Shown: positions 8,427 through 19,025 of the stretch, piece after piece
Layout of the letters: each line of letters begins with the position of its first letter
Numbering within the stretch: the stretch's first letter is position 1
NCBI RefSeq assembly: GCF_021497885.1
Contig: NZ_CP046523.1
Coordinates: 1,221,501-1,285,500, forward strand
Reading direction: 5' to 3'
Origin: Streptococcus oralis
GTDB lineage: Bacteria; Bacillota; Bacilli; Lactobacillales; Streptococcaceae
DNA length: 64,000 nucleotides
Made by a program: the position numbers and the translations under genes
The notes under the pieces: model-generated
The model's database searches: none
Told to the model about the DNA's origin: nothing
Seen by the model: only the letters and a program-made list of their open reading frames with translations

Positions 8427-9028
8427 TTCTTTCTCCTATCAAGAGTTTTTTGATGACACTTTTCTGATTCTTGAAAATTACTGGACTTAGCCTCTGAAAC
8501 GTAGTGGTTTATAAAATCCGTTTTCGCATCTGTATAGGCGTCTCGATTGTGTTCAAATTTTTTCCATAAACTTAGTTTTAATTCCTGATACGCTTGGGCA
8601 ATATCTGGATGCTGGCAGAGATAATCTCTAAAATAAATCTCGTCATGATCTCCCGTCATTCGCAAATGTAAATGATAAACTTTCTCAGCAAATCCCTGCT
8701 CTGTATATCCTTTATTTAGCGAAATCCTGTTAGGACTCTCCGACATCAGTAGCCAACCATTCTTCACCAATAAATCCCTAACTCTTGCTAAATCCTCTTT
8801 TCTACCTACTTCTAGCAGAATATCGACGATATTTTTGGCCCAAATATTAGGGATAGCAGTGCTACCGATATGCTCTATTCTTTGAATAACATTGGCACCC
8901 AATATTTTTTTCAGACTTGTTTTTTCAAATTCATACCAGTCTTTCCACTCTGACTTGTGCTCTACTAGAAAAATAGGAAAAAGTTGCCAGAGTTCCTCTA
9001 AACTCATTTCTTCAAGTTTCTTTATCAT
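8423..9028 (-). CDS. GrpB family nucleotidyltransferase-like protein (UPF0157)
   Basis: A 201-residue member of the GrpB/UPF0157 family, which has a nucleotidyltransferase-like fold. The conserved [22 protein letters not shown] segment is at about 49-72 (the usual form is HIGSTAVPGLxAKPxIDI). A typical [18 protein letters not shown] stretch occurs around 135. The physiological role is unknown. It sits between cvfB (11-base gap) and yozE (four-base overlap). As I recall, these two are direct neighbours in pneumococci, so this may be a lineage-specific insertion that captured the yozE start. Confidence 0.85.
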   Translation of the reverse strand: MIKKLEEMSLEELWQLFPIFLVEHKSEWKDWYEFEKTSLKKILGANVIQRIEHIGSTAIPNIWAKNIVDILLEVGRKEDLARVRDLLVKNGWLLMSESPNRISLNKGYTEQGFAEKVYHLHLRMTGDHDEIYFRDYLCQHPDIAQAYQELKLSLWKKFEHNRDAYTDAKTDFINHYVSEAKSSNFQESEKCHQKTLDRRKN

Positions 9029-9039
9029 GTCTATAAGGT

Positions 9040-9894
9040 TTAAATCAACTCTGTCCCAAACTGGTCTTGCTTGATTTTGCCAGCCTTCATCAAGCCACCG
9101 AGTGCTTTCTTGAACTGACCTTTAGAAATGCCAAAGGTTGCCTTGATGTCCTCTGGAGAAGACTTATCATTCAAGGTCATGAAACCGCCATTGCTTTCCA
9201 AGTAAGTCAAAATCATCTGGGCATCATTCTCCAACATTTCAAATGAACGAGGTTTGAGAGAGAGGTTCAGAGTGCGGTCAACCTCGCGGAAACCAATGAC
9301 ACGCGCATCTAATACTTGTCCCAAACGCGGCTCTGCGTAACGCTCACTAGGATGAATAAAACCAAGCATGTTATTCTCTGGCAGATAGACAAAGGTTCCT
9401 GACAGCTTGAGACGATAAACAATGGCTGGCCAGTTTTGGTTCTGCATGTTGTTGTAGGCAGGACGAGCTAAACGCTGGAAATCTTCCTGATAAGCCAAGA
9501 GTCCCCAGATTCGGTCTTTCTTATCCACTTCAAGACGGATGTAGAGTTTGTCACCCTTCTTAGGCCAGAGTTCCTTAAGTTCAGGGAGAATATCTAGCGA
9601 TACCACAACTTCCTTATCAGGCAAGCCTGTATCCACAAAGACACCTAGGTCTTTACGAACTTCTGTTACGGTTCCCCAACCAAATTGGTCCTGAGTGGCA
9701 GTCACTTCTAAGGTTGTCAGACGTAGTTTTTGCTTCATATCTGTATAGGCAAAACCTTTGACCGTATCCCCTACTGTATGTTGACCTTCTTCCTTAGCAA
9801 GAGCATAGGTCTGACCATCCTTTTGCACAAAGTAAAAACGGTCATTTTCATCGATGATGAGTCCAACGATAAAACTTGCAAGATTTGTATTCAT
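9040..9894 (-). CDS. cvfB: CvfB-type S1 RNA-binding protein
   Basis: A 284-residue protein of the CvfB/YitL family with tandem S1-like OB folds (about 1-60, 65-130 and 140-210) and a C-terminal winged-helix domain (about 220-284, FMTLNDKSSPEDIKATFGIS). In staphylococci the homologue binds RNA and influences virulence gene expression. The start is placed at MNTNLASFIVG because AAGGAA lies five bases before that ATG; an upstream in-frame codon would add 13 unsupported residues. A terminator lies between this gene and frr, so it probably has its own promoter or depends on readthrough. Confidence 0.9.
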   Translation of the reverse strand: MNTNLASFIVGLIIDENDRFYFVQKDGQTYALAKEEGQHTVGDTVKGFAYTDMKQKLRLTTLEVTATQDQFGWGTVTEVRKDLGVFVDTGLPDKEVVVSLDILPELKELWPKKGDKLYIRLEVDKKDRIWGLLAYQEDFQRLARPAYNNMQNQNWPAIVYRLKLSGTFVYLPENNMLGFIHPSERYAEPRLGQVLDARVIGFREVDRTLNLSLKPRSFEMLENDAQMILTYLESNGGFMTLNDKSSPEDIKATFGISKGQFKKALGGLMKAGKIKQDQFGTELI

Positions 9895-9912
9895 ATTTCC
9901 TTCTTTCGAATA

Positions 9913-9941
9913 AAACTCAGCCAGCAATGCCAACTGAGTTT
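9913..9941 (-). terminator. Terminator between frr and cvfB
   Basis: A hairpin with arms AAACTCAG and CTGAGTTT (outer part) lies just before the cvfB ribosome-binding site. On the minus strand it is followed by a T-containing run. It would end most pyrH-frr transcripts. Confidence 0.65.
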
Positions 9942-9953
9942 TTCTGTTTATTT

Positions 9954-10511
9954 TTAGACTTCCAAAAGTTCTTTTTCTTTATTGGCAGTCATATCGTCGA
10001 TGTGTTTGACAGCATCGTCTGTTACTTTTTGAATATCTTTTTCAAGAGTCTTCAATTCGTCTTCAGTGATTTCTTTTGCTTTTTCTTGTTTCTTAGCTTC
10101 ATCCATAGCATCACGACGGATATTACGTACAGCCACTTTAGCATTTTCACCGACCTTCTTCACTTCTTTGGCAAGGTCACGACGAGTTTCTTCTGTAAGA
10201 GCTGGGATAACCAAGCGGATCACAGAACCGTCGTTAGCTGGTGTGATACCAAGATCAGAAGCGTTCAAGGCACGTTCGATGTCTTTCAATGAAGACTTGT
10301 CGAATGGCGTTACCAACAAAACACGAGCTTCTGGAATAGTGATAGAAGCAATTTGGTTAAGAGGAGTTTCTACTCCATAGTATTCTACGTGGATACGGTC
10401 TAGTAAGCTTGCGTTGGCACGACCGGCGCGGATACCACCAAATTCACGAGCAAGTGATTGGTGAGACTGGGTCATTCTCTCTTTAGCTTTTTCTACAATT
10501 GCATTAGCCAT
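9954..10511 (-). CDS. frr: Ribosome recycling factor
   Basis: A 185-residue ribosome recycling factor that, with EF-G, splits post-termination ribosomes. The sequence opens [20 protein letters not shown] and contains the family segments [13 protein letters not shown] and [15 protein letters not shown]. The long helical part (about 105-185) is lysine/glutamate rich, as expected. The start is chosen at MANAI because this gives the universal 185-residue length and AAGGAA lies ten bases upstream. A longer reading frame to 10580 would run into pyrH. It follows pyrH by seven bases, the usual pairing. Confidence 0.96.
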   Translation of the reverse strand: MANAIVEKAKERMTQSHQSLAREFGGIRAGRANASLLDRIHVEYYGVETPLNQIASITIPEARVLLVTPFDKSSLKDIERALNASDLGITPANDGSVIRLVIPALTEETRRDLAKEVKKVGENAKVAVRNIRRDAMDEAKKQEKAKEITEDELKTLEKDIQKVTDDAVKHIDDMTANKEKELLEV

Positions 10512-10518
10512 AATTTTC

Positions 10519-11256
10519 TTATTCCTTTTCTTCGATATTATTTGATACTGTTGTTCCGATATTTTCACCAAATACGACACGTTTGATGTTGCCTGGTTGG
10601 TTCATGTTGAAGACCACCAAGTCAATGTCGTTGTCCATAGAGAGGGTTGAAGCTGTTGAGTCCATGATACGAAGACCTTTGTTGATAACGTCACGGTGGG
10701 TCAATTCTTCAAACTTAACGGCAGTCTTGTCTTTCTTAGGATCGGCATTGTAAACACCGTCTACGCCATTTTTAGCCATAAGAATGGCATCCGCTTCGAT
10801 TTCAGCTGCACGAAGGGCTGCTGTTGTATCTGTTGAGAAGTAAGGTGAACCAATTCCAGCACCAAAGATAACAATACGGCCTTTTTCAAGGTGGCGAAGG
10901 GCACGTCCACGTACGTAAGGTTCTGCCACTTGTTGCATAGCAATGGCTGTTTGTACACGCGTATCGACACCGACTTGTTGCAATGAATCTGCCATTACAA
11001 GAGCATTCATAACGGTCCCAAGCATTCCAGTGTAATCTGCCTGAACGCGGTCCATTCCTGCTTCTGCAGCAGGTTCTCCACGCCAGAGATTTCCTCCACC
11101 AATTACAAGGGCAATTTCGATACCTAAGCTATGAACTTCTTGAATCTCTTTTGCGATTTTTTGAACTGTTTGGATATCAATCCCTACGCCACGTTCACCT
11201 GCAAGAGCCTCACCTGATAACTTGATTAAAATACGTTTATACTTGGGGTTAGCCAT
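10519..11256 (-). CDS. pyrH: Uridylate kinase
   Basis: A 245-residue bacterial UMP kinase of the amino acid kinase fold, making UDP from UMP. The N-terminal [12 protein letters not shown], the glycine-rich [10 protein letters not shown] (about 52) and the [14 protein letters not shown] nucleotide-binding loop (about 160) are all present. It is hexameric and regulated by GTP/UTP in other bacteria. It lies upstream of frr with a seven-base gap in the very common pyrH-frr operon. Length is normal. Confidence 0.97.
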   Translation of the reverse strand: MANPKYKRILIKLSGEALAGERGVGIDIQTVQKIAKEIQEVHSLGIEIALVIGGGNLWRGEPAAEAGMDRVQADYTGMLGTVMNALVMADSLQQVGVDTRVQTAIAMQQVAEPYVRGRALRHLEKGRIVIFGAGIGSPYFSTDTTAALRAAEIEADAILMAKNGVDGVYNADPKKDKTAVKFEELTHRDVINKGLRIMDSTASTLSMDNDIDLVVFNMNQPGNIKRVVFGENIGTTVSNNIEEKE

Positions 11257-11339
11257 TTTTACTCTCCTTTTTTTATCCTACCTATTTTATCACAATTTCT
11301 TAGATTTTTATAGTACCATGAGCAATTCTTTCAAAAAAA

Positions 11340-12674
11340 TTAGACCGTTAAAAACTCCTCTAAGTCGGTAAGGGCACGCTCTGCAATTTTTTCATAACGA
11401 GCCTTCTTATCACGGATACGCTCGCCTTCTAACTCCTTGATAATCCCGAAATTGACGTTCATCGGTTGGAAATGCTTGCTGTCAGCATGGGTGATGTAAT
11501 GAGCCAGACTTCCAATCGCTGTTGTCTCTGGGAAGATAGCTTCTCCTTCTCCCTTAAAAAGACGAGCCGCGTTAATACCTGCAACCAAGCCTGAAGCTGC
11601 TGACTCAACATAGCCTTCCACACCCGTCATTTGACCAGCAAAGAAGAGGTTGGGCTGTTTCTTAGAACGATAGGTTTGCTCAAGAAGATTTGGTGAATCC
11701 ATGTAAGAATTGCGGTGCATGACACCATAACGAACAAACTCAGCATTTTCAAGACCCGGAATCATTTGGAAGACACGCTTTTGTTCTCCCCATTTGAGGT
11801 GAGTTTGGAAACCGACGATATTGTAGAGGCTACCAGCCGCATTATCCTGACGAAGCTGGACAACAGCATACGGTGTTTTGAACTCCCCATCGCGAGGTCC
11901 TGTGTAGTCGTCTGGATACTCCAAACCGACTGGCTTCATCGGACCATAAAGCATGGTTTTAATGCCACGTTTAGCCATGACTTCGATTGGCATACATCCT
12001 TCAAAGTACTTTTCTTTTTCAAAAGAATTAAGTGGTGCTTCTTCCGCATTGACCAAGGCCTCATGGAAATCCATAAACTCTTGCTTGGTCATTGGAGCAT
12101 TGAGGTAGGCCGCCTCTCCCTTGTCATAACGAGACTTGAGATAGACCTTGCTCATATCGATAGTATTGACATCGATAATAGGCGCCGCCGCGTCATAGAA
12201 ATAGAATCCATCCCCATCATTAAGGGCATGAATCTTCTCAGCTAGGGCATCGCTGGTCAAAGGACCAGTAGCGACAACCGTAATAACATCCGTCGGCAAT
12301 TCTGTAATTTCATCACGAACCACTTCAATCAAGGGATGATTGGCCACTTTTTCAGTCACCATTTGAGAGAAACCATCACGGTCCACCGCAAGGGCACCGC
12401 CTGCAGGAACACGTGTAGCTTCAGCAGATTCCAATATGACAGAACCCAAGCGACGCATTTCTTCCTTGAGAAGACCGACAGCATTGGTCAAAGCATCCCC
12501 ACGTAAGGAATTGGAACAAACCAACTCTGCAAAATTGTCTGTTTTGTGCTGGGGTGTAGGCTTTACACCACGCATTTCATAGAGTTTAACTGGAACACCA
12601 CGTTCTGCGATTTGGTAGGCTGCTTCAGAACCTGCTAAACCTGCTCCGATAACATTGATATAAGATTGAGACAC
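11340..12674 (-). CDS. trmFO: tRNA (uracil-54) methyltransferase, folate/FAD dependent
   Basis: A 444-residue flavoprotein (formerly Gid) that makes m5U54 in the T loop of tRNAs using methylene-tetrahydrofolate. The FAD motif is [19 protein letters not shown] at the N-terminus. Cysteines in VCSNSLRGD (about 53) and [11 protein letters not shown] (about 225) match the family's functional cysteines. The C-terminal [17 protein letters not shown] segment is typical. It is a single gene; the 185 bases upstream carry a compound inverted repeat (12691-12796). Confidence 0.95.
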   Translation of the reverse strand: MSQSYINVIGAGLAGSEAAYQIAERGVPVKLYEMRGVKPTPQHKTDNFAELVCSNSLRGDALTNAVGLLKEEMRRLGSVILESAEATRVPAGGALAVDRDGFSQMVTEKVANHPLIEVVRDEITELPTDVITVVATGPLTSDALAEKIHALNDGDGFYFYDAAAPIIDVNTIDMSKVYLKSRYDKGEAAYLNAPMTKQEFMDFHEALVNAEEAPLNSFEKEKYFEGCMPIEVMAKRGIKTMLYGPMKPVGLEYPDDYTGPRDGEFKTPYAVVQLRQDNAAGSLYNIVGFQTHLKWGEQKRVFQMIPGLENAEFVRYGVMHRNSYMDSPNLLEQTYRSKKQPNLFFAGQMTGVEGYVESAASGLVAGINAARLFKGEGEAIFPETTAIGSLAHYITHADSKHFQPMNVNFGIIKELEGERIRDKKARYEKIAERALTDLEEFLTV

Positions 12675-12690
12675 GACACTAATACCTCTT

Positions 12691-12796
12691 TGGGAGTGTG
12701 AAGATAAGATTCACATTGAAAAAGTTCCCCGAACTTTCTTCGCTTTCGAATTTCTTGGCTCAGGTTGAAAAAGTCCCTCGGACTTTTTCACTCCCA
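12691..12796. repeat. Compound inverted-repeat element upstream of trmFO
   Basis: Outer arms TGGGAGTG (12691-12698) and CACTCCCA (12789-12796) enclose two related hairpins. One is GAAAAAGTTC around CCC (from 12718); the other is a perfect ten-base stem, GAAAAAGTCC around CTC (12767-12789). The two hairpins look like copies of each other. The region lacks an ORF and may be a regulatory leader for trmFO or a small dispersed repeat. Confidence 0.55.
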
Positions 12797-12860
12797 CAAA
12801 TCTTTCTAAATTTTCTTCTACTAGTATAACAAAAAAAGGGAAGAAGGCAAACTTCCCTGT

Positions 12861-13739
12861 TTAGTCATTTTCTTGATTTTCTTCCCAGTCGTGGTAGGCA
12901 GCGTAAAGCTGGCTTTTATTCCACTGGTAAATCTTCGCTACTTCCTTGATAGCTTGATTTTTCTTCATGCCTTCTTGGATACGAGATTGGATTTCTGAAA
13001 ACAAGTCCTCCTCGTCCTTTTCCTCCACATCCTGACTGGCACCTTCGACGATGAGAAGGCATTCGCCCTTGAGTGGCGTTTCAGCAATACTTTCTACTAG
13101 CTCTGAAATCTTTCCACGTTGGTATTCTTCATAAATCTTGGTCAATTCTCTAACCAAGACAACCGAGCGGTCACCGTAGACTTCTAGAATGTTTTCCAAT
13201 GTATCCGCTACACGATGGGGCGATTCATAGAAAATCTGAGTTTCAGGATAGTCTTTTTTGGCTTGAAAAAAATGCTTTTGCTGGCCTGATTTTCTCGGTA
13301 AGAAACCGTAAAAGATATGTGGTTGTGGTGCTAGGCCGCTGGCAATCAAGGCAGAAATCCCTGCGCTGGCACCTGGAACTGTGACAACTGCAATCTCTTC
13401 CTCGATGGCTGCCTTGACCAAATCATGCCCAGGATCCGAAATACTAGGCAGACCCGCATCAGAGACCTGAGCAATACTTTGTCCCGCCTTCAGAAAATCA
13501 ATCAAATCAGGAATTTTTTCCTTGGCATTGTGCTCATGAAAACTAATCTGCTTGGTCGAAATGTCAAAATGCTTGAGCAAAAGCCCTGTATTGCGCGTGT
13601 CCTCAGCAGCAATCCAATCCACCTCTTTCAAGGTCTGGATGGCACGAAAAGTCATATCATCTAGATTGCCAATCGGTGTTGCTACTAGGTAAAGCTTGCC
13701 ATAGGGAGACTGCCCCTTAAAACTTTTTTGAATCTGCAT
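12861..13739 (-). CDS. rsmI: 16S rRNA (cytidine-1402 2'-O) methyltransferase
   Basis: A 292-residue SAM-dependent tetrapyrrole-methylase-fold enzyme that 2'-O-methylates C1402 of 16S rRNA in the ribosomal P site. Family landmarks are LYLVATPIGNLDDMT at about residue 17, AEDTRNT at about 45, SDAGLPSISDPG near 94 and the GASA segment near 124. It follows yabA with a two-base gap, in the replication-linked operon tmk-holB-yabA-rsmI. Confidence 0.95.
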   Translation of the reverse strand: MQIQKSFKGQSPYGKLYLVATPIGNLDDMTFRAIQTLKEVDWIAAEDTRNTGLLLKHFDISTKQISFHEHNAKEKIPDLIDFLKAGQSIAQVSDAGLPSISDPGHDLVKAAIEEEIAVVTVPGASAGISALIASGLAPQPHIFYGFLPRKSGQQKHFFQAKKDYPETQIFYESPHRVADTLENILEVYGDRSVVLVRELTKIYEEYQRGKISELVESIAETPLKGECLLIVEGASQDVEEKDEEDLFSEIQSRIQEGMKKNQAIKEVAKIYQWNKSQLYAAYHDWEENQEND

Positions 13740-13741
13740 GC

Positions 13742-14059
13742 CTACTCCCTGTACAACAACTCGTCACAGAACATACATTCCTCGTCCTGTTCTCGGCGTT
13801 GGCCGTAAAAATCATTACATACGTGAAAACCATCTTTATAGATCCGACGGACGCTTTCACGAACATGCTTGGCCTTAACGGGTGTATCTGCTTCCACCTC
13901 GCCCAAGCGTTCTCGCAACTTACTATTTTCCAAGCGAAGAGCTGTATTTTCCTCTACCAGGCTCTTGAGATTTTTCTTGATGGCTTCCACATCGGCCAAG
14001 GTCACCAGTAATTGTTGGGAAAAATCGTCTAGCGCGTCAAATAATTCTTTTTTGTCCAT
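13742..14059 (-). CDS. yabA: DNA replication initiation control protein YabA
   Basis: A 105-residue regulator that binds DnaA and the DnaN clamp to prevent over-initiation of replication. The N-terminal half (about 1-60) is a heptad-rich leucine zipper that tetramerises the protein. The C-terminal domain has the zinc ligands H-x-C and C-x-x-C in [20 protein letters not shown]. Its position between holB and rsmI is conserved in Firmicutes. Confidence 0.95.
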   Translation of the reverse strand: MDKKELFDALDDFSQQLLVTLADVEAIKKNLKSLVEENTALRLENSKLRERLGEVEADTPVKAKHVRESVRRIYKDGFHVCNDFYGQRREQDEECMFCDELLYRE

Positions 14060-14095
14060 AAACCAGCCCTTTCCTTTCTTAATCCTTCTTTGAGT

Positions 14096-14986
14096 TTATA
14101 TTTCTTTCAAGACCAGATATTCCATGGCGTTTTGAAAGCTGACATTGGCTTGCCACATTTTTCTAGCTTCTAGCAAATCTTGCAGAACCACTCTTATTCT
14201 TGCTTGGAGAAGATCCTGTCCACATAGCACTTCGAGGATTCGCAAAACCTGATCCTGTTTTTCCTTGTCATCTGCCAAGTTGGCTAATTTAGCAACTTGA
14301 AGATAACTTTCTTTTTTCTTAGCTAATAACCAAGTCAGCAAGCGTTCACTCTCATCCACCAAGGTCCAAAAACTTGCCTGATTTGCCAACTTTTCAGCTT
14401 CAGCTCGTGATTGACAAAACTGGGCTAAGAAAGTTGCTTTTTTCTTGACCAGACCTGCTTGTTCTAATTGATGGATGAGTTTTTCTTCTTGCTTTTTAAA
14501 GTGGAAAATCTGTGTCCGACTACGGATAGTCGGTAATATCTTTTCCTCATCGCTGGTCAAGAAGAAAATGTAAACTTCACTCTGAGGTTCTTCGATGACC
14601 TTGAGCAGAGAATTAGCCGCGTTGGGATGCATTTTCTCCGCCTGCTCGATAATAAAAACCTGTTGCTGACTTTCAATCCCTGCTTGGGAAAACTGACCCA
14701 CCAATTCCCGAATCCGTTCTGTCTTGATGACCTGATTGACTGGCTTGATTAAAGTAACATCGGGAAATTCTTCCTGCTCAATCAGCTTGCAGTTTCGGCA
14801 TTTCTCACACGGTAAAACACCTACCTTATCCCTACAAAAGAGGCTCTTAGCTAAAAATTGCGCCATTTCCAAACTTCCAAAGAAACCTGAAAAAAGGTAG
14901 GCGTGATTGAGCTGCCCTTGTTCTAGGATACGGACAAAGCGGTCAAACTGGTCTGGTTGCCAAGCCTTTAGTTGATCTTGTTTCAT
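14096..14986 (-). CDS. holB: DNA polymerase III delta' subunit
   Basis: A 296-residue clamp-loader subunit of the AAA+ fold. [11 protein letters not shown] replaces a functional Walker A, as expected for delta'. Zinc-binding cysteines occur in [16 protein letters not shown] (about 50-65). The arginine-finger region is LLKVIEEPQ (about 123) followed by [12 protein letters not shown] (about 151). It overlaps the end of tmk by four bases and precedes yabA. Confidence 0.93.
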   Translation of the reverse strand: MKQDQLKAWQPDQFDRFVRILEQGQLNHAYLFSGFFGSLEMAQFLAKSLFCRDKVGVLPCEKCRNCKLIEQEEFPDVTLIKPVNQVIKTERIRELVGQFSQAGIESQQQVFIIEQAEKMHPNAANSLLKVIEEPQSEVYIFFLTSDEEKILPTIRSRTQIFHFKKQEEKLIHQLEQAGLVKKKATFLAQFCQSRAEAEKLANQASFWTLVDESERLLTWLLAKKKESYLQVAKLANLADDKEKQDQVLRILEVLCGQDLLQARIRVVLQDLLEARKMWQANVSFQNAMEYLVLKEI

Positions 14987-15621
14987 TTTGCCAATCCCAT
15001 TCTCTCAAACAAGATAGCCTTGGTAGTTTCCACAACCTCCTCCAAAGGGAGACTGGCATCAATCTTGGCAATACGATTTCCTTCTTTTTCCAGAAGAGAA
15101 AGGTAGCCTTGACGGACTTTTTTGTGCAAGTCCAAACCTTCCAAGTCCAAACGATTGACCTCACGATTGCTATTAGCAGCAATGCGAGCCAGTCCTTCTT
15201 CCACCTCGATGTCAAAATAGAGTGTCAAATCGGGTTTGAGACCATCTGTTGCAAAGTGATTGAGCCAATCAATGGCTTCAATATCCAAGCCACGACCAAA
15301 TCCCTGATAAGCAACGGAACTATCGATAAAGCGGTCCATAATGACCAACTTACCAGCTTCAAGAGCAGGCAGAACTTTTTCCACCAAGTGCTGTCTGCGA
15401 CTAGCGATATAGAGAAGGAGCTCTGTTTTAGGATCCATCTGAGTATGACTTGGATCCAAAATCACTTGACGAATCTTCTCCCCAATCAAGACTCCGCCAG
15501 GTTCACGGGTCGTCAGCACCTCTACTCCTTTTTCCTCTAAAATGGGGAGTAAAGCCTCTAAAACACTGGTCTTTCCTGCTCCCTCTGGTCCCTCAAGAGA
15601 GACTAAAAATCCTTTTGACAT
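14983..15621 (-). CDS. tmk: Thymidylate kinase
   Basis: A 212-residue dTMP kinase. The P-loop [11 protein letters not shown] is at about residue 10. The DR(Y/F) motif appears as [14 protein letters not shown] near 95, and the TREPGG substrate segment is near 38. It supplies dTDP for DNA synthesis and heads the tmk-holB-yabA-rsmI operon. The promoter should be in the 95 bases upstream, before the proC terminator. Confidence 0.96.
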   Translation of the reverse strand: MSKGFLVSLEGPEGAGKTSVLEALLPILEEKGVEVLTTREPGGVLIGEKIRQVILDPSHTQMDPKTELLLYIASRRQHLVEKVLPALEAGKLVIMDRFIDSSVAYQGFGRGLDIEAIDWLNHFATDGLKPDLTLYFDIEVEEGLARIAANSNREVNRLDLEGLDLHKKVRQGYLSLLEKEGNRIAKIDASLPLEEVVETTKAILFERMGLAK

Positions 15622-15717
15622 GTCTAACTCATTTCTTTTTTTCTACCTTCTATTCTATCAAAAAAATAGGTTTTTGTGACAATCTTTTTGTGTCTTCTCC
15701 ATTCAATCGACCATAAA

Positions 15718-15743
15718 AGAGGTTGGGGAGTCATCCAACCTCT
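15718..15743 (-). terminator. Terminator of the proBAC operon
   Basis: A nine-base stem (AGAGGTTGG and its complement around a GGAGTCAT loop) is followed on the minus strand by TTTTAT. The base of the stem overlaps the proC stop codon. Confidence 0.85.
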
Positions 15744-16540
15744 CATTTACCTAGTTCTTGTGTTCGTTTATAGGCTTGATGAACTGCGTCCATGACTGTG
15801 CCTCTAAAGGCATGTTCTTCCAGACTTGCTACACCAGCGATAGTCGAACCTCCTGGGCTACAAACTTGGTCTTTCAAGACTCCAGGATGTTGCTGACTTT
15901 CGAGAACCATTTGTCCTGCGCCGACTACTGTTTGGGCTGCCATTTTCAAGGCCCTTTCTCTTGGCAATCCAGTCTGTACACCCGCATCTGCCAAAGCCTC
16001 GATAAAGAGATAGACAAAAGCTGGTCCACAACCTGCGAGACCTGTCGCTGCATCGATTAAGCCATCCCCCAGCTCAACTAAGAGACCCGCATTTGCTAAT
16101 AATTGACAAAAGAGTTCACTGTCCTCAGTACGACAGTTTGCTGACATGGCATAACTAATCACTCCTTGCCCGATAGCCACCGGAGTATTGGGCATGATAC
16201 GAATGATTCGGTGTTGACTCGGAAGAAGTCTAGCCAGTTTTTCCAAGGTCAATCCAGCTGCCATGGAAATCAAAAGAAGACTTTCTCTTTTTTCAAGAAC
16301 AGTCTGGTATTGAGCCAGCAGTTCAGAAAACTGGGTTGGCTTTACTCCTAGGAAAATCACATCTGCTTCTGCAAAAATTTCTTCATTACTGGAGGCCTGG
16401 CCGCCGAAGTTGGCGATGAAAGCATCTACTTTTGCTTGACTACGATTGGCAAGGAGAATCTGTTGGCCCGTCTTGGCCTGCAAGACAGCCTTGGCCAAAC
16501 TAGCACCCATATTTCCCAAACCGATAAATCCAATCTTCAT
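15743..16540 (-). CDS. proC: Pyrroline-5-carboxylate reductase
   Basis: A 265-residue NAD(P)H-dependent enzyme catalysing the last step of proline synthesis. The Rossmann motif GFIGLGNMGASLAKA is at the N-terminus, and FLGVKPTQF and RIMPNTPVAIGQG follow. The C-terminal signature PGGSTIAGVASLEEHAFRG carries the substrate-binding residues. It is the third gene of proB-proA-proC, three bases after proA. Confidence 0.96.
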   Translation of the reverse strand: MKIGFIGLGNMGASLAKAVLQAKTGQQILLANRSQAKVDAFIANFGGQASSNEEIFAEADVIFLGVKPTQFSELLAQYQTVLEKRESLLLISMAAGLTLEKLARLLPSQHRIIRIMPNTPVAIGQGVISYAMSANCRTEDSELFCQLLANAGLLVELGDGLIDAATGLAGCGPAFVYLFIEALADAGVQTGLPRERALKMAAQTVVGAGQMVLESQQHPGVLKDQVCSPGGSTIAGVASLEEHAFRGTVMDAVHQAYKRTQELGK

Positions 16541-16543
16541 CTC

Positions 16544-17806
16544 TTACTCCCTTATCTGTCCGTCACCAGTAACCACATACTTGTAGCTGGTCAACTCTTT
16601 CAAACCCATTGGCCCACGCGCGTGCAGTTTCTGAGTAGAAATCCCCATTTCACATCCAAGACCAAATTGTCCACCATCAGTGAAACGAGTTGAGGCATTG
16701 ACATAGACCGCTGCAGAGTCCACTTGGTCTGTAAAGTAAGCCGCAGCTTCAGCATTTTCTGTCACAATGGCGTCCGAATGATGGGTACTATGGGCTTCAA
16801 TATGCGCGACTGCTTCTTCTAAACTGCTCACAACCTTAACTGCTAAGATATAGTCTAAAAACTCGGTGTCAAAGTCTTGGGCCTCGGCTGCTTGACCTGA
16901 AAGAAACTGACTTGCTTTGCTATCTAGGCGGAATTGAATCGGTTCCAACCCAGCTTCTTTTCTATCTGCAACCAGAAGATGCTCCAAGCGAGGAAGGAAA
17001 CCTGCTGCCTTGTCTTCATGAACCAGCAAAACCTCCATAGCATTGCAGACAGAAGGACGACTGGTTTTAGCATTGTTGATGATAGACAGAGCCTTGTCTT
17101 CATCGGCATCCTTGTCCACATAGACATGGACAATCCCAGTTCCTGTCTCAATAACAGGCACGATAGCATTTTCAACAACAGCATTGATCAAACCAGCTCC
17201 TCCACGAGGTATGAGAAGGTCTAGATAACCCTTAGCCTTCATCATGGCATAGCTACTTTCTCGGCTGGTATCTTCTACTAGTTGAATCACATCTGGATGA
17301 ATGGTAGTCGTCTCCAAGCCCTTCTTTAAGGCTGTGACAATGGCATGAGCTGTTTGATAGGCATCCTTACCACTACGAAGAACAACTGCATTTCCACTCT
17401 TGAGAGCCAAGGCAGCCGCGTCAGACGTCACATTTGGACGGCTTTCATAGATAATACCAATAACACCCATAGCTACACGTTTCTTGGTAATAAGCAAGCC
17501 ATTTTCAAGATGACTTGTCTCTAGGACTTCACCGATGGGATCTGGTAAAGCAACCACTTCACGAATCCCCCTTGCCATTGCTTCTATACGTCCTGCATCC
17601 AAATAAAGCCGATCCAGCATGACATCTGAGATTTTCCCCTTGGCTGCTGCCATATCAAGGGCATTGGCCTCTAAAATCTCCTCAGTTGCAGCCAATAAGT
17701 GATCAGCCATAGCTAGCAAGGCTTGGTTTTTCACTGTTTCACTAGCAGTGTTGATTGACTTCTTAACAGCCTGTACTTGTTCAAATTGTTCTTGTGTACT
17801 TACCAT
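16544..17806 (-). CDS. proA: Gamma-glutamyl phosphate reductase
   Basis: A 420-residue member of the aldehyde dehydrogenase superfamily that reduces gamma-glutamyl phosphate to glutamate semialdehyde. The catalytic cysteine is in [15 protein letters not shown] near residue 255. The NADPH-binding LRSGKDA and the family end segment [20 protein letters not shown] are present. It lies between proB (nine-base gap) and proC (three-base gap), so the proline pathway is one transcription unit. Confidence 0.97.
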   Translation of the reverse strand: MVSTQEQFEQVQAVKKSINTASETVKNQALLAMADHLLAATEEILEANALDMAAAKGKISDVMLDRLYLDAGRIEAMARGIREVVALPDPIGEVLETSHLENGLLITKKRVAMGVIGIIYESRPNVTSDAAALALKSGNAVVLRSGKDAYQTAHAIVTALKKGLETTTIHPDVIQLVEDTSRESSYAMMKAKGYLDLLIPRGGAGLINAVVENAIVPVIETGTGIVHVYVDKDADEDKALSIINNAKTSRPSVCNAMEVLLVHEDKAAGFLPRLEHLLVADRKEAGLEPIQFRLDSKASQFLSGQAAEAQDFDTEFLDYILAVKVVSSLEEAVAHIEAHSTHHSDAIVTENAEAAAYFTDQVDSAAVYVNASTRFTDGGQFGLGCEMGISTQKLHARGPMGLKELTSYKYVVTGDGQIRE

Positions 17807-17815
17807 CGTTCACCT

Positions 17816-18925
17816 CTAAAATTCTGTAAAGAGCAGCTGGATTTCAGGAGTGATGGAAATCCAGTCATCACGGTGAATCAAGACTCCCTTAGCTTTTTGA
17901 GAACGGAGCATATCTTCTAGGGCTGAGACACCAAATTGGACACGTCCCTTTCCAAGAGATTGACCTGTTTCTTTATCTGCTACTGTAACAATATCATGAT
18001 AAGAGAAGTTCCCTTCCACTTCTACCACACCTGATAAAAGGAGACTTTTTCCGTTTTTTGAAAGTGCTTCTGCAGCTCCACCATCTACCCAAATCGTTCC
18101 TTGACTTGGAGCATAGAAGGCTAGCCACTGTTTCTGAGTACGAAGGCCCTTTTCTTGCGCAACAAAGAAGGAACCATCCTTGGTCTCGTCCGCCGCCTCA
18201 ATCAAGGCATCTGATTTCATGGACGAGCAGATATAGACTGGCACACCCGACTCCGTCGCGATCGTAGCTGCTTTGATCTTAGTCAACATCCCACCTGTAC
18301 CATTAGACGAACCTGCTCCACCAGCCATATCAATAATCTCACGATTGATGGTCTCGATTTTCTCAAGACGTTTGGCTCTTGGATCTGAGTTGGGATTTCC
18401 AGTATAGAGACCGTCTACATCCGTCAAGAGAACTAAGAGATCTGCCTGCACCATAGCCGCTACCTGAGCACTCAGAGTATCATTGTCCCCAACCTTGAGC
18501 TCATCAATAACGACACTGTCATTCTCGTTGATGATAGGAATGGCACCACGATGAAGCAATACAGACAAAGCCTGGTGGGCGTTCTTATAACGACGTTTAT
18601 CTACAAAATCATCCTGTGTCAGCAAGATTTGCGCAGAGACGATTTGGCGCATGAGGAGATTTGTCGTGTATTCTTCTAGAAGCAAACCTTGTCCTACTGC
18701 AGCCGAAGCCTGCTTATCTGCAATCTTGGTCGGACGTTTTTTAAAACCCAAAGCTCCAAAGCCAGCCGCTACTGCCCCAGAAGAAACCAAAATCAACTCA
18801 TGCCCAGCTTCATGCAACATAGCTAATTGTTGGGTAATGGCCTTTACTTTACTTCTTGATAAACTCCCGTCTTCATTTGTTAAGGAAGATGTCCCTACCT
18901 TAAAGACGATTCGTTTGTACTTCAT
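17816..18925 (-). CDS. proB: Glutamate 5-kinase
   Basis: A 369-residue enzyme committing glutamate to proline synthesis. The amino acid kinase domain (about 1-255) starts [12 protein letters not shown], with the substrate loop INENDSV near 140. A PUA domain (about 278-360) follows. The start is taken at MKYKR because GGAG lies eight bases upstream and the length matches homologues; an in-frame ATG seven codons earlier has no such site. First gene of proBAC; end-product inhibition by proline is usual in the family. Confidence 0.96.
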   Translation of the reverse strand: MKYKRIVFKVGTSSLTNEDGSLSRSKVKAITQQLAMLHEAGHELILVSSGAVAAGFGALGFKKRPTKIADKQASAAVGQGLLLEEYTTNLLMRQIVSAQILLTQDDFVDKRRYKNAHQALSVLLHRGAIPIINENDSVVIDELKVGDNDTLSAQVAAMVQADLLVLLTDVDGLYTGNPNSDPRAKRLEKIETINREIIDMAGGAGSSNGTGGMLTKIKAATIATESGVPVYICSSMKSDALIEAADETKDGSFFVAQEKGLRTQKQWLAFYAPSQGTIWVDGGAAEALSKNGKSLLLSGVVEVEGNFSYHDIVTVADKETGQSLGKGRVQFGVSALEDMLRSQKAKGVLIHRDDWISITPEIQLLFTEF

Positions 18926-19001
18926 ATTCTCACTCCGATTCTTCATATTTATCCATTATAACATGAATGCTTTAAAATAGAAAAGACTTGAAATAAAAAA
19001 G

Positions 19002-19021
19002 GTTGAGACAAGCATCTCAAC
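19002..19021 (-). terminator. Terminator of the cpsY-lspA-rluD group
   Basis: A hairpin with arms GTTGAGA-C and its complement GTCTCAAC lies a few bases past the rluD stop on the minus strand and is followed by a run of T. Confidence 0.85.
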
Positions 19022-19025
19022 TCTT

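Noticed and set aside
10512..10580. Longer, 208-residue form of ribosome recycling factor
   Set aside because: The extension overlaps the end of pyrH, has no homology to the family, and the 185-residue form has a usable ribosome-binding site.
11715..12245. 176-codon open frame antisense to trmFO
   Set aside because: A shadow of the conserved TrmFO coding sequence; no initiation signals.
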